This document shows, piece after piece, positions 51,419-60,105 of a stretch of 64,000 nucleotides of DNA. Under the pieces are notes generated by a model. It did not search any database. It was not told the origin of the DNA and worked only from the letters and a program-made list of their open reading frames with translations. The DNA is from Christensenella tenuis (GTDB taxonomy: Bacteria; Bacillota; Clostridia; Christensenellales; Christensenellaceae): positions 1-64,000 of the forward strand of contig NZ_JACOON010000007.1 of assembly GCF_014287795.1 (NCBI RefSeq), in the 5' to 3' direction. Positions within the stretch are counted from its first letter, which is position 1, and the number at the start of each line of letters is the position of its first letter. Both the position numbers and the translations under genes were made by a program.

Positions 51419-52146
51419 TTATTCTGATAACCCCTCGGCGTTACAAGCCGCCCGTTCAGCACCACCGTTTCGCTATTCCCCACGATCACCGTTGTAAACA
51501 TATCGAGTTTCTGGTCTCTCAATTCTTCTAAAGTACAAAGAACATGGCACTCGCCTTCCCTGCCAATATTTTTCACATATCCGCATTTGGTATCGGCGCT
51601 TTTGCTTTTGAGCATGATCTGGCACGCCCGGGCAAGGTGGCCGGTTCTCTTTTTGCTGTATGGGTTATACAGGCAGATCACGAAGTCTGCCTTGGCGGCA
51701 AAATCGAGTCTCTTTTCTATTTTTTCCCATGGCGTAAGCAAGTCGGAAAGGCTAATCACCGCAAAATCGTGTATCAATGGCGCTCCCATAACGCCTGCCG
51801 CAGAGCAAGCCGCCGTTACCCCGCATACAACTTCTATTTCAACCTCTGGGTGCCCTGCGGCCACTTCCATCATAATGCCCGCCATGCCGTAGACGCCTGC
51901 ATCTCCGCTGCACACAAAAGCGACGGTCTTTCCCTGCAAAGCAAATTCCAGCGCTTCCCTGCACCGCTCCAGTTCCCTCTTCATTGGAGTAGAGAAAACC
52001 TCTTTTCCCGCCGCAAGGTCGCCAATCAGCTTCACATAAAAATCATAGCCAACGATAACGTCGCTTTCCCGGATTGCGTTTACTGCTTCATAGGTCATGG
52101 CCTCTCTTTTCCCCGGGCCAAGACCCACCATATAAATCTTTTTCAA
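51415..52146 (-). CDS. cbiH: Cobalt-precorrin-3B C17-methyltransferase
   Basis: The 243-residue tetrapyrrole methylase methylates C17 and contracts the ring. It has IYMVGLGPGKREAMT, VIVGYDFYVKLI, the SAM-loop SGDAGVYGMAGIM and DFAVISLSDLLTPW typical of CbiH/CobJ. The start is TTG, overlapping the hemA stop as TTGA, with AAGGAG 11 bases upstream. Confidence 0.95.
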   Translation of the reverse strand: MKKIYMVGLGPGKREAMTYEAVNAIRESDVIVGYDFYVKLIGDLAAGKEVFSTPMKRELERCREALEFALQGKTVAFVCSGDAGVYGMAGIMMEVAAGHPEVEIEVVCGVTAACSAAGVMGAPLIHDFAVISLSDLLTPWEKIEKRLDFAAKADFVICLYNPYSKKRTGHLARACQIMLKSKSADTKCGYVKNIGREGECHVLCTLEELRDQKLDMFTTVIVGNSETVVLNGRLVTPRGYQNK

Positions 52147-53138
52147 ATTACCATTTTCTCCTTATAGGAAATCCATTTTTCAAAATCATCTTTATATTTT
52201 TTTACAATCAAGTCAATTTCTTCCTGTTTGCCCGCATGGCTTTCCAAAATAATATCCTTGCCTATCATATCAATATCAAAAAGCGAAATCCCTTGTATTT
52301 CCCCGATTCTCTTTTCAATATCCCTCGGCACGGCAAGGTCTACCAGTATTTTCGGTTTGTGTAAAAGCTGCGCAAACGGCTCTTTCTCTATCGTAAAATG
52401 TGGGCTCAGCGTTCCGCTCACAACGCAATCAAACCGTTCCATGACGCCGTACCGCTTCGCATAATCGACCGTCTTTACTCCTTCCGGCAGAATCGCTTTT
52501 CCTTTTTTATAAGAGCGAAGCGTCATCGTTACGTCATACCCGCTTTTCATAAGGGATAACGCCATCAGCTTTCCAATCTCTCCATTGCCGATCACGAGGA
52601 TTTTTCCACTTCTGCGCAGGCTGCTGTCGATTAGTTTTGTTGCGTTGTCGCATACCCCATAATTTTCGCCTGAAAATTTTACTGTTGTTTTTATTTTTTT
52701 CGCGCCGGTAACTGCAAGCCTGAAAAGCACCTCGAGATAAGCGTCCGTCGCATTGCATCCGCGTGCAAAGGAAAGTGCGTCCTTAACCTGCGATATAATT
52801 TGGTCTTCTCCCCATATTTGCGATTTAATGCCGCATGACAGCTTGCATAAATAGGAAAAAATATCTTCGCTCTCTATCCTTGCATATTTCCGGTTCTCCT
52901 GTTCACAAGCTTCCGCGGCACTGCATAGGACTGAAAAAGCATTGCATCTATATCCGCGGGTACAGGAAAGGTAAATCTCCGTTCGGTTACAGGTTGAAAG
53001 GATAATGCACCCCGATATACTTTTATTTTTTAAAATCCTGGCATATGCCGCTTCCAACTTTTTCTTCGTAAAAGAAAACTTTTCCCTTATCTCAATACCG
53101 GCAGTCCTGTAGTCAATTCCTGCCATCACTATATTCAA
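52143..53138 (-). CDS. hemA: Glutamyl-tRNA reductase
   Basis: The 331-residue enzyme reduces glutamyl-tRNA to glutamate-1-semialdehyde, the entry to tetrapyrroles. The catalytic Cys is in LSTCNRTEIYL, and the NADPH-binding domain has ILVIGNGEIGKLMALSL. It is shorter than the usual 400-450 because the C-terminal dimerisation domain is reduced. The start is TTG at 53138 (MNIVMAGIDYRTAG) overlapping the cbiG stop as TTGA, with GGAGG eight bases before it; longer frames run into cbiG. Confidence 0.93.
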   Translation of the reverse strand: MNIVMAGIDYRTAGIEIREKFSFTKKKLEAAYARILKNKSISGCIILSTCNRTEIYLSCTRGYRCNAFSVLCSAAEACEQENRKYARIESEDIFSYLCKLSCGIKSQIWGEDQIISQVKDALSFARGCNATDAYLEVLFRLAVTGAKKIKTTVKFSGENYGVCDNATKLIDSSLRRSGKILVIGNGEIGKLMALSLMKSGYDVTMTLRSYKKGKAILPEGVKTVDYAKRYGVMERFDCVVSGTLSPHFTIEKEPFAQLLHKPKILVDLAVPRDIEKRIGEIQGISLFDIDMIGKDIILESHAGKQEEIDLIVKKYKDDFEKWISYKEKMVI

Positions 53139-54124
53139 AACCCAAACCTCCGTACTTCCGCAACGATTGCAGCCGTCATCCCTGCCCTCGCCGTTTTTCT
53201 TTTCAGATAGACTTTTTCCCCCTGTTCGCAGGCCCAAGCGCTTCTCTCGCATACGTTATCCGCGCCCACAATCCGTTTCACAAATTCCGAGGCTGCAAAT
53301 TCGCCTTTTTGGCGCATGAGTTCATCTCCCGTAAACGTTTCAAGTTCAATAGAGAACTTCCGGCAGAAATCCAAAATGGCTTTTTCTTCTTGCTTCCGGT
53401 CAATGGTCGCCATTTTCTTTACGGCCTTCAGGCTAATATCGCAGTCAAAGAGCATATCGCAGATAAACCGTTCAAAGGCAGTGCTGTCCGTTCCCTTCCT
53501 GCATCCGGCTCCTATCGTAACAATTTTCGGTATCACATTGAGCGTTATAGGAAAAGGACGCTTGCTTTCTGTCAGGGAAAGGCATATTCCATGTGGGAAC
53601 ATTCCCTCTTGCACATTTTCCGGCAGAGAGCCTTCAAATTCAAAGTCGGAATAAAAGCCTACCGTTTCCCCCCTCAGCAGCGCGCCGGAAACATGTTTGA
53701 TATTTTGAATATTTCCGATGACGCAGCCGTTTTCCCCGGCCCATGTGTCCACGGCAAAAGCACCATGGATATCCGTTCCGGTGGTAAGGATGCATGCTGC
53801 GCCAATCTTTTGTGCGATGGCTCTTCCCAGCCTGTTTGCCCCTCCAAGGTGCCCCGAAAGAATCGGAATCACATTTTTTCCCATGTCGTCTATCACAATA
53901 ACGGCGGGATCCTCATCCTTTGCGCGAATAAATGGGGCGATTAGGCGCACGGCAATCCCGGCTGCGCCAATAAAAAGAAAGCTTTCGCAGTGCTCCCAGT
54001 TATTTTTAACAAACTCCGCAGCGCTTTCCTTCCCTTTATCATAAACGACCGCGTCGAGGCCCTCCCTTACGGCGGCGGCAACTTTTTCGCCGCTCTGCGT
54101 GAAAAACAGCACCGCGTGTTTCAT
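53135..54124 (-). CDS. cbiG: Cobalt-precorrin-5A hydrolase CbiG
   Basis: The 329-residue protein opens the delta-lactone of cobalt-precorrin-5A, losing C20 as acetaldehyde. It shows IGAAGIAVRLIAPFI, DPAVIVIDDMGKNVIPILSGHLGG (split here: DDMGKN and SGHLGGANRL), GTDSTAFERFI and the C-terminal SAWACEQG. It is specific for the anaerobic route. Overlaps cbiF and hemA by four bases each. Confidence 0.95.
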   Translation of the reverse strand: MKHAVLFFTQSGEKVAAAVREGLDAVVYDKGKESAAEFVKNNWEHCESFLFIGAAGIAVRLIAPFIRAKDEDPAVIVIDDMGKNVIPILSGHLGGANRLGRAIAQKIGAACILTTGTDIHGAFAVDTWAGENGCVIGNIQNIKHVSGALLRGETVGFYSDFEFEGSLPENVQEGMFPHGICLSLTESKRPFPITLNVIPKIVTIGAGCRKGTDSTAFERFICDMLFDCDISLKAVKKMATIDRKQEEKAILDFCRKFSIELETFTGDELMRQKGEFAASEFVKRIVGADNVCERSAWACEQGEKVYLKRKTARAGMTAAIVAEVRRFGF

Positions 54125-54876
54125 TTGCTTGCCGTCCTGTATTCATGGGTAAACGACGGATCATACAATTTAGACCGTTCATATTTGCCGCCTAAAAAAC
54201 CGCCCACATAAATCAATGCCATTTTATGGATCCCATGCTCCTCCGCCGTATTTGCAAGCTCTCCAACCGTTGTCCTCAGGATTTTTTCATCTTTCCACGT
54301 TGCTTTATACACAATCGCCGCCGGGCAGTCTTTCTCATATCCGCCTTCTATCAACCTTTTGGAAAGTTCATCCAGCATCGTGGAGGTCAGGAATATGACC
54401 ATTGTGGCATGATGCGCTGCAAGAAGGCTTATATTTTCTTTGGGCGGCACCGGCGTCCTGCCCTCCATTCTGGTCAGGATCACCGTCTGACTGACGCCGG
54501 GCAGCGTAAGTTCTTCCTGAAGCGCCGCAGCGCCGCCGATAAAAGAGCTTACCCCCGGAACAACATCGTAAACAAGCCCAAGCGTATCCAGCACATCCAT
54601 CTGTTCCCGGATCGCGCCGTAAATACACGGGTCGCCCGTGTGCAGGCGAACCGTCGTTTTTCCTTCCTGTTCCCCCCTGCGCATCACATCAATCACTTCT
54701 TCCAAAGTCATCTTAGCGCTGTTGAGAACCGTACAATCTGTTTTCGTATAGGAAAGAAGTTCCGGATTCACCAGCGATCCAGCATAAATTACAATGTCTG
54801 CTTCTTCAAGCAGCGTTTTCCCTCTCAGGGTAATAAGGTCTGCCGCGCCCGGCCCCGCGCCGATAAAATGTATCAT
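54121..54876 (-). CDS. cbiF: Cobalt-precorrin-4 C11-methyltransferase
   Basis: The 251-residue methylase starts MIHFIGAGPGAADLITLRG and has VIYAGSLVNPELL, VRLHTGDPCIYGAIREQM and TRMEGRTPVP, all CbiF/CobM hallmarks. The ATG at 54876 overlaps the cbiL stop; an upstream in-frame ATG lies in cbiL and is rejected. Confidence 0.96.
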   Translation of the reverse strand: MIHFIGAGPGAADLITLRGKTLLEEADIVIYAGSLVNPELLSYTKTDCTVLNSAKMTLEEVIDVMRRGEQEGKTTVRLHTGDPCIYGAIREQMDVLDTLGLVYDVVPGVSSFIGGAAALQEELTLPGVSQTVILTRMEGRTPVPPKENISLLAAHHATMVIFLTSTMLDELSKRLIEGGYEKDCPAAIVYKATWKDEKILRTTVGELANTAEEHGIHKMALIYVGGFLGGKYERSKLYDPSFTHEYRTASK

Positions 54877-55559
54877 TGCTCTTTCTCCTTTACGATCATC
54901 ACGCAAAAATATCCTGTCGTTTCGTCTATCGTATCGAGGGAAGTATGAATTTTTTCGCCCTCCATACCGCACCTCTCGACTGCATATACCTCATTGTTTT
55001 CCATATTGGCAAACTTCTTGACCTTAAGAATGCTTTTTCCCGATTTCATAAGCACTTTATTTCCATCGAGCGCAAGCCCTTCTTCTGTGCCTCCATAAGA
55101 TGCCGGAAGAATGTGGAGCGCTTGTCCGCCTTCACATAGGGAAAGGTCAAGCGCCGCGGCTGCGGCGCAAAAAGAGGTCACGCCGGGAATCATTTTTGTA
55201 GAATATCCCTTTTCTTTGAGCATATTGTGGACATACATCGTCGTCGAATAAACGGAAGGATCCCCCAGCGTTAAGAAGGCTACATTTTTTCCGCCGTCAA
55301 GTTCGGCCTGCAGCATTTTGCAGGAGTCCTCGTGGCACCGCGCCAGTTTCTCCTTATCCCGCGTCATCGCCATCGGGCAATAAAGAATATTCTTTTCCCC
55401 AACATATTCTGTCACAATCTCGAGTACGGCATTTTTTCCGTTCCCGCTGTCCGGCACTGCAATTACATCCGCGTTTTCTATGGTTTCAAGCGCTGCAACC
55501 GTTAAAAGCTTTGGATCGCCCGGCCCGGTTCCTACACTGTAAAACTTTCCCTTAGTCAC
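54873..55559 (-). CDS. cbiL: Cobalt-precorrin-2 C20-methyltransferase
   Basis: The 228-residue methylase has FYSVGTGPGDPKLLTVAAL, VAVPDSGNGKNAVLEIV, FLTLGDPSVYSTTMYV and IPGVTSFCAAAAAL, the CbiL/CobI pattern. It catalyses the first corrin-specific methylation after cobalt insertion. It starts 12 bases after cbiD. Confidence 0.96.
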   Translation of the reverse strand: MTKGKFYSVGTGPGDPKLLTVAALETIENADVIAVPDSGNGKNAVLEIVTEYVGEKNILYCPMAMTRDKEKLARCHEDSCKMLQAELDGGKNVAFLTLGDPSVYSTTMYVHNMLKEKGYSTKMIPGVTSFCAAAAALDLSLCEGGQALHILPASYGGTEEGLALDGNKVLMKSGKSILKVKKFANMENNEVYAVERCGMEGEKIHTSLDTIDETTGYFCVMIVKEKEQ

Positions 55560-55571
55560 TGTTCATACTCC

Positions 55572-56702
55572 TTAAAATGATATTTTCTCCGCAAGCTCAA
55601 CCGCGCCGCCTGAAATAAAGACGGTATGTTCTTCGTTATCGAAAACAACAATTTCACATCTGGCCGCACCCTTTGTTCGAGCGCCTATTTTCTGTAATAT
55701 ACTTTCGCCGACGGACAGCAGCGTTTCTTTTTCCAGTCCTGCTTTTTTCAAAATTTCTATCATTTGCGCCGTGGTCAGGGCCTGCATAATTTCACGTACC
55801 GTTTCCTTGTTTGCGCCGGACAGTGCCGCATGCGCGGCAAACACTTCTGCCCTCGCGTCCGCAACGGAGGAATGCGTATTCATAACTCCCGCCGCGAGTT
55901 TTGAAATTTTCCCGATATGGGAAATAATCAAAATCTCCTTGAACCCGCAATACAAAGCATGATCGATTGCCTCACCGAAATAATTGGAAATTTTTACTCC
56001 CCTGGCAAGGTCGAGCCCCATTTTTTCACGGCAAAAGGCCTTTCCGTAGTTCCCCGCATTAAACAAAATCGCCTGCCTGTTTTCAGCGCCATATTTTTCA
56101 ATTTCGGTTTTAATGGTTTCTATCACGGCGCGCTCGCTCATGGGTTCTACAATTCCCGTTGTCCCAAGAATAGAGATGCCTCCCACAATTCCCAGCCGGG
56201 GGTTAAATGTCTTTTGCGCGATACGCTCTCCGTTTTCAGCCTCCAGCTCTACGTCGAGCCCTCCTGCATATCCGCATTTTTCAGCAGTCTCCCGCACGCT
56301 TTGCGAGATCATTTTCAGGGGAACCGGATTGATTGCGCTTCCCCCTTTCGGGCATTTCAGGCCGTCTTGCGTAACGGTTCCAATTCCGGCCCCGCCAAAA
56401 ACGCGAATAATGCCGTCTTTTCGTTTCGATACAAACGCCGTAATCTTGATTCCGTTGGTCACATCCGGGTCGTCTCCGCCGTCTTTAATCACGCTGCAAA
56501 ACGCCCTTCCCTCCCGCAGCCCGCAGCCCGCGGGCGCAAGCTCCGCGGCTTTTCCGGAAGGCAGCTTCGCCCTTAGCGTTCGTGGTTCCTCGCCCTTCAA
56601 CAGCAGCAAGGCCGCCCCTGCCGCCGCAGCGGCGCTGCACGTCCCCGTAGTATACCCGCACCTGAGTTTTTTTCCGTTTTTAATAACGAACATTTCTCTC
56701 AT
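55572..56702 (-). CDS. cbiD: Cobalt-precorrin-5B C1-methyltransferase CbiD
   Basis: The 376-residue protein methylates C1 in the anaerobic route. Its signature LRCGYTTGTCSAAAAAGAA is at the N-terminus, followed by DGGDDPDVTNG, GGAGIGTVTQDGL and ISILGTTGIVEPMSE. It is the first corrin gene after the transporter and begins two bases after the cbiO stop. Confidence 0.96.
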   Translation of the reverse strand: MREMFVIKNGKKLRCGYTTGTCSAAAAAGAALLLLKGEEPRTLRAKLPSGKAAELAPAGCGLREGRAFCSVIKDGGDDPDVTNGIKITAFVSKRKDGIIRVFGGAGIGTVTQDGLKCPKGGSAINPVPLKMISQSVRETAEKCGYAGGLDVELEAENGERIAQKTFNPRLGIVGGISILGTTGIVEPMSERAVIETIKTEIEKYGAENRQAILFNAGNYGKAFCREKMGLDLARGVKISNYFGEAIDHALYCGFKEILIISHIGKISKLAAGVMNTHSSVADARAEVFAAHAALSGANKETVREIMQALTTAQMIEILKKAGLEKETLLSVGESILQKIGARTKGAARCEIVVFDNEEHTVFISGGAVELAEKISF

Positions 56703-56703
56703 A

Positions 56704-57540
56704 TCAAAAAAGCCCCTTGATGGACCGTCTGGCTTCGGAAATTGTCGCCGCTCGCACGTCTACGTCAAACCCATCTTCTTTTTGGAGGATTTCCATTAAA
56801 TGTGATAATCTTGGAAGCCTCAGGTTATGTTCCCGCAATTTTTCAGGCTGGGAAAATACCTCTCCGCATTCTCCCGCCATCACAACCTTCCCATGGTCAA
56901 AAACATAAACATAATCACAGCACAGCGGGATCATATCGATATCGTGGGTCGATAACATCACTGTAAGTCCTTTTTCCTTCTTTAGCTGATTCAGGAGCTT
57001 GAGCATTTCGCTTACGCCCGACGGATCGAGTCCGGCCGTCGGCTCATCGAGTATAATCACCTCCGGCCTCATGGCAAGTACTCCCGCCAGTGCGGCCCGC
57101 TTCTTTTGTCCGAAACTTAACGCATGTGTCGGTTTGTCCAAAAATTCCTCGATCGCAAGCCATTTTACAACGTCCTCAACGATGGCCTTTGTTTCCTCCT
57201 CCGAACAGCCAAGGTTGAGGGGGCCATACGATATATCGCTTAATACGTCAGCCGAAAAAAGCTGGTCGTTCGGGTCCTGAAACACAATACCTACTTTTTT
57301 TCTAAGCTCGCGAAGCACTTTTTTGCTTTTGTAATTTATTTTTTCCCCTTTGAAATACACCTCTCCTTCTGTCGGTGTAAAAACACCGTTCAGGTTCAAA
57401 AAGAAGGTAGATTTCCCCGCGCCGTTTCCTCCCAGGAAAGCAGTCGTTTTTTCCTTAGGGACTGTAATACTGATTTGTTTTAGTGCATATGAATTTTCTT
57501 CATAGCAATAGGAAAGCCCTTCGGTTTTGATTATATCCAT
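56704..57540 (-). CDS. cbiO: Cobalt ECF transporter ATPase CbiO
   Basis: The 278-residue ABC ATPase energises cobalt uptake. Walker A is GGNGAGKST, Walker B VIILDEPTAGLD, and the signature is LSFGQKKRAALAG, the variant of ECF ATPases. The ATG at 57540 overlaps cbiQ by 10 bases; an earlier ATG at 57612 lies within cbiQ and gives an unrelated extension. Confidence 0.96.
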   Translation of the reverse strand: MDIIKTEGLSYCYEENSYALKQISITVPKEKTTAFLGGNGAGKSTFFLNLNGVFTPTEGEVYFKGEKINYKSKKVLRELRKKVGIVFQDPNDQLFSADVLSDISYGPLNLGCSEEETKAIVEDVVKWLAIEEFLDKPTHALSFGQKKRAALAGVLAMRPEVIILDEPTAGLDPSGVSEMLKLLNQLKKEKGLTVMLSTHDIDMIPLCCDYVYVFDHGKVVMAGECGEVFSQPEKLREHNLRLPRLSHLMEILQKEDGFDVDVRAATISEARRSIKGLF

Positions 57541-58316
57541 GGAATGAAATGCCTTTCCACAAATGCCGTAATGATGATTCCCACTCCAAGCAGTATACCT
57601 GCGGCAAGCCACGTTTTATGATTCTCATAAGTCTTGGGCAGCGCTTTCGCTTCACCGTCATAGCCGCGGGATTCAAGGGCGCAGTACACTCTGTCGCATC
57701 TTAAATATGTCCTTAAAAAGAGCGCTGCAACAAGCGTTCCCGCTGATTTTATCCCGCTTTTAAAATTCTGGTACCCGAGGCGCGAAGCCTGCGCCACCTT
57801 CATTTTATGCATTTCGTCTAAAAGTACAAAAATATATCTGTATATCATTTCTGCAAGTGAAATAAGAAGCTTTGGAAGCCTCATTTTGTGAAAAGCAAGA
57901 AGTATATCGTTAACAGGCGTATTGAGCGATATGAAATACATACAGGAAACCGCCCCCAAAGCCCGCAGAAAAAGATGGAGTCCATAAACCAGTGAATCCC
58001 TGTCCATTCCGTAAAACCGGTCCCCTATCTGCATCGAAAAATATAATCCGGCATTGCTGTCGTGCCCGGTTATAAAAATAGTAAGGGTTCCGATAATGAG
58101 GAAAGATAGCGGAATCAGCATGAGCCTTCCGTATGTTTTGAGCGATATATTCGCTTTGCTTACCGTCAAAATTGCCATAACCGCTATCACCACAACCGAG
58201 GCAATAACAGAATCCGCAAAAATACAAAGCAACAGCAAAAGGATGCCGGTGAACATCTTATTTTTAGGATCTTCATTTGCAATTTTAGATAGGTACGCAA
58301 TATTGTCTATCTTCAT
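57531..58316 (-). CDS. cbiQ: Cobalt ECF transporter transmembrane subunit CbiQ
   Basis: The 261-residue EcfT-type protein has five to six membrane helices and the ATPase-coupling region EMIYRYIFVLLDEMHKM and AQASRLGYQN. It joins CbiM/N to CbiO. Overlaps cbiN by four bases (ATGA). Confidence 0.95.
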   Translation of the reverse strand: MKIDNIAYLSKIANEDPKNKMFTGILLLLLCIFADSVIASVVVIAVMAILTVSKANISLKTYGRLMLIPLSFLIIGTLTIFITGHDSNAGLYFSMQIGDRFYGMDRDSLVYGLHLFLRALGAVSCMYFISLNTPVNDILLAFHKMRLPKLLISLAEMIYRYIFVLLDEMHKMKVAQASRLGYQNFKSGIKSAGTLVAALFLRTYLRCDRVYCALESRGYDGEAKALPKTYENHKTWLAAGILLGVGIIITAFVERHFIPWI

Positions 58317-58642
58317 CGTTTGCTCTCTTTTGGTTTCTTGTCTTTCTTTTGATCCGCTTCATCCGCTTTTGGCTTTGCGGTCATCCTGCCAAGGATAAAA
58401 CAAATAATTCCGGAACCCGCTGCCGCTTGCACGCAAAACAGAAAAGATTCCACTTCTCCGCTCGGAAGCTCTATCCCGCTAAACCACGGCTCATAATTGG
58501 GGTCGATCTCGCCGATTGCCTCCTCGGCCTGTCCGTCCGCCCCAGCAAATTCAGCGCCTCCGCCTGAATAAAGAATCAGGGGAATAATGATAATCACAGC
58601 CGCTATCACAATAAGAATCAGATTTCTCTTAAATAATGTCAT
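58313..58642 (-). CDS. cbiN: Cobalt transporter auxiliary protein CbiN
   Basis: The 109-residue protein has two helices (residues 8-26 and about 72-88) around an extracytoplasmic loop containing GADGQAEEAIGEIDPNYEPWF, the CbiN hallmark, and a charged Lys-rich C-terminus. CbiN stimulates cobalt uptake by CbiM. Confidence 0.94.
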   Translation of the reverse strand: MTLFKRNLILIVIAAVIIIIPLILYSGGGAEFAGADGQAEEAIGEIDPNYEPWFSGIELPSGEVESFLFCVQAAAGSGIICFILGRMTAKPKADEADQKKDKKPKESKR

Positions 58643-58656
58643 GCCGTTTTCCCCCC

Positions 58657-59394
58657 TTATAGTACGCGAAGTTCTTCCAGTTCCGGCTTCCTGTATTTTT
58701 TAATCACCCCGAAGATCACCACCGTCAATATTCCTTCCACAACAGCCAGCGGAAGCTGCGTTACGGCGAAAATCCCAAGGAATTTTATAACAGACTCCAT
58801 CAGGCTCGTACCCGGGTGCGCCATTCCCATCTGGAAAGAAGTCGTTATATAGGTAATGAGATCTCCCAAAAAGGCCGCGAGGAAAACCGCCACGCTCAAA
58901 TTTATTTTCATTTTTTTGCAAAGTTTATATATTCCGAAAGAAACCAGGGGGCCTGCAATTGCCATGGAAAATGTGTTTGCGCCTAATGTTGTGATTCCTC
59001 CGTGCCCAAGCAGCAGCGCTTGGAATACCAGAATAATAAGCCCGATGACCGAAGTTGCAAACGGCCCGAAAAGGATGGCGGAAAGGCCTACCCCCGTCGG
59101 GTGGGAACAGCTTCCCGAAACAGACGGTATTTTTAGCGCTGACAGCACAAAGGCAAATGCCCCGCATAGTGCAAAAAGCACAAGCTTTTTATGCGAACCG
59201 GAGATATTTCTTTTAATAGAGAAAAAGCCGGCTGCAATGAAGGGAATACACAGTACGCTCCATACAACCACCCAGGAAGGCTGCAGATATCCTTCCATGA
59301 TATGCATCGCCCCGGCCTGCGCCTGCCACGCAAACAAGACGCTCACCGCGGCCAGGAGCGCGGTAATATTACGCTCTTTTTTCGAAAATATCAT
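58657..59394 (-). CDS. cbiM: Cobalt-binding transporter subunit CbiM
   Basis: The 245-residue substrate-binding membrane subunit has a signal sequence (to about residue 28, AWQAQAGA) so that the mature chain starts MHIMEGYLQP, in which Met1 and His2 bind the cobalt ion in this family. Also conserved are GSCSHPTGVGLSAILFGP and LLLGHGGITTLGANTFSM. It is the first gene behind the riboswitch and has AAAGGGTGA before its ATG. Confidence 0.96.
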   Translation of the reverse strand: MIFSKKERNITALLAAVSVLFAWQAQAGAMHIMEGYLQPSWVVVWSVLCIPFIAAGFFSIKRNISGSHKKLVLFALCGAFAFVLSALKIPSVSGSCSHPTGVGLSAILFGPFATSVIGLIILVFQALLLGHGGITTLGANTFSMAIAGPLVSFGIYKLCKKMKINLSVAVFLAAFLGDLITYITTSFQMGMAHPGTSLMESVIKFLGIFAVTQLPLAVVEGILTVVIFGVIKKYRKPELEELRVL

Positions 59395-59433
59395 AAGTCA
59401 CCCTTTCTCTGCGCTGAAAAAATAGTGTAAGCA

Positions 59434-59465
59434 ATAAAAAAAATCCAATACAATTGCATTGGATT
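59434..59465 (-). terminator. Riboswitch-controlled terminator before cbiM
   Basis: The inverted repeat AATCCAAT / ATTGGATT (59442-59465) is followed on the minus strand by a run of eight T. It sits between the cobalamin aptamer and cbiM, where an expression-platform terminator is expected. Confidence 0.85.
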
Positions 59466-59529
59466 ACATCAACATAAAATTACCGTAAACTTGCTTCTGT
59501 ATCCACGCAGAACAAAATCATTCAACTGC

Positions 59530-59690
59530 AACGGCATGTTTTCTGGCTTAGCTTCATCATATCTTTTCGCCTTCCCAATCAAAGCAATCAGTGGCATAGT
59601 TGAAAAGATATTCCGCATTACAGCAACGGGATTGCGCAGGATTCACACCTGACTTCCATGACAATGTCATTTCTGACATTCCTTGCATAG
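59530..59690 (-). promoter_or_regulatory. Cobalamin riboswitch
   Basis: On the minus strand the aptamer landmarks appear in order: GTGTGAATCCTGCGCAATCC, CCGTTGCTGTAATG, GCCACTG, GGGAAGGCG, GATGAAGC and the B12 box AGCCAGAAAACATGCC. This is the AdoCbl-type consensus. It would shut off the 24-gene operon when cobalamin is plentiful. Confidence 0.93.
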
Positions 59691-59694
59691 GTTA

Positions 59695-59723
59695 AGTATA
59701 CAAAAGTATCAAAAACGTGTCAA
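59695..59723 (-). promoter_or_regulatory. Promoter of the cobalamin operon
   Basis: TTGACA (59718-59723) and TATACT (59695-59700) on the minus strand with a 17-base spacer, directly before the aptamer. Confidence 0.88.
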
Positions 59724-59844
59724 CATAATATGCCTCTTTCATCCATTATAAAGTATGCGGGAGGCTCGTTGCCCGTTTCCCCGGAAATTTTCATTCATAC
59801 GGCCCGCCCCGGCTTTTCCTTCCGTATTAATTTTGCCCGCATCG

Positions 59845-59880
59845 CTCGAAATGCGCTTGCCTGAACGGGCGCGCGGGTTC
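59845..59880 (+). pseudogene. tRNA-Ser(CGA) fragment
   Basis: These 36 bases match positions 32608-32643 of the tRNA-Ser(CGA) gene at 31 of 36 sites, covering the anticodon loop with CGA (CTCGAAATGCG), the variable arm (AACGGGC) and the first half of the T-arm (GGGTTC). The 5' half and acceptor stem are missing, so it is a remnant, not a functional tRNA. Confidence 0.7.
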
Positions 59881-60049
59881 ATATAAACCAGGCGGCGGGC
59901 GGTATATTTCCGCTCGTCGCCGCGTATGCAATGCAAAAAACCGCAGCGGCGGATTATGCTTTGCGGTTCAGCGGCTCTTTCACGCGGCAAAAAAGGTTCC
60001 TTGCCGTTCCGTTTCTCAAAAAAGACTTGCCCGCTGCAAGCCTTTCATA

Positions 60050-60078
60050 TTGACATTCATTAAACCACCCCCTACAAT
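60050..60078 (+). promoter_or_regulatory. Promoter reading towards the unknown gene at 60338
   Basis: TTGACA (60050-60055) and TACAAT (60073-60078) with a 17-base spacer. A dyad AGGGAA-T-TTCCCT (60085-60097) sits at the predicted transcription start. Confidence 0.75.
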
Positions 60079-60105
60079 AAACATAGGGAATTTCCCTGAA
60101 AATTT

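Noticed and set aside
59845..59880. A second functional tRNA-Ser
   Set aside because: No acceptor stem or D-arm can be formed; only the middle of the tRNA is present.
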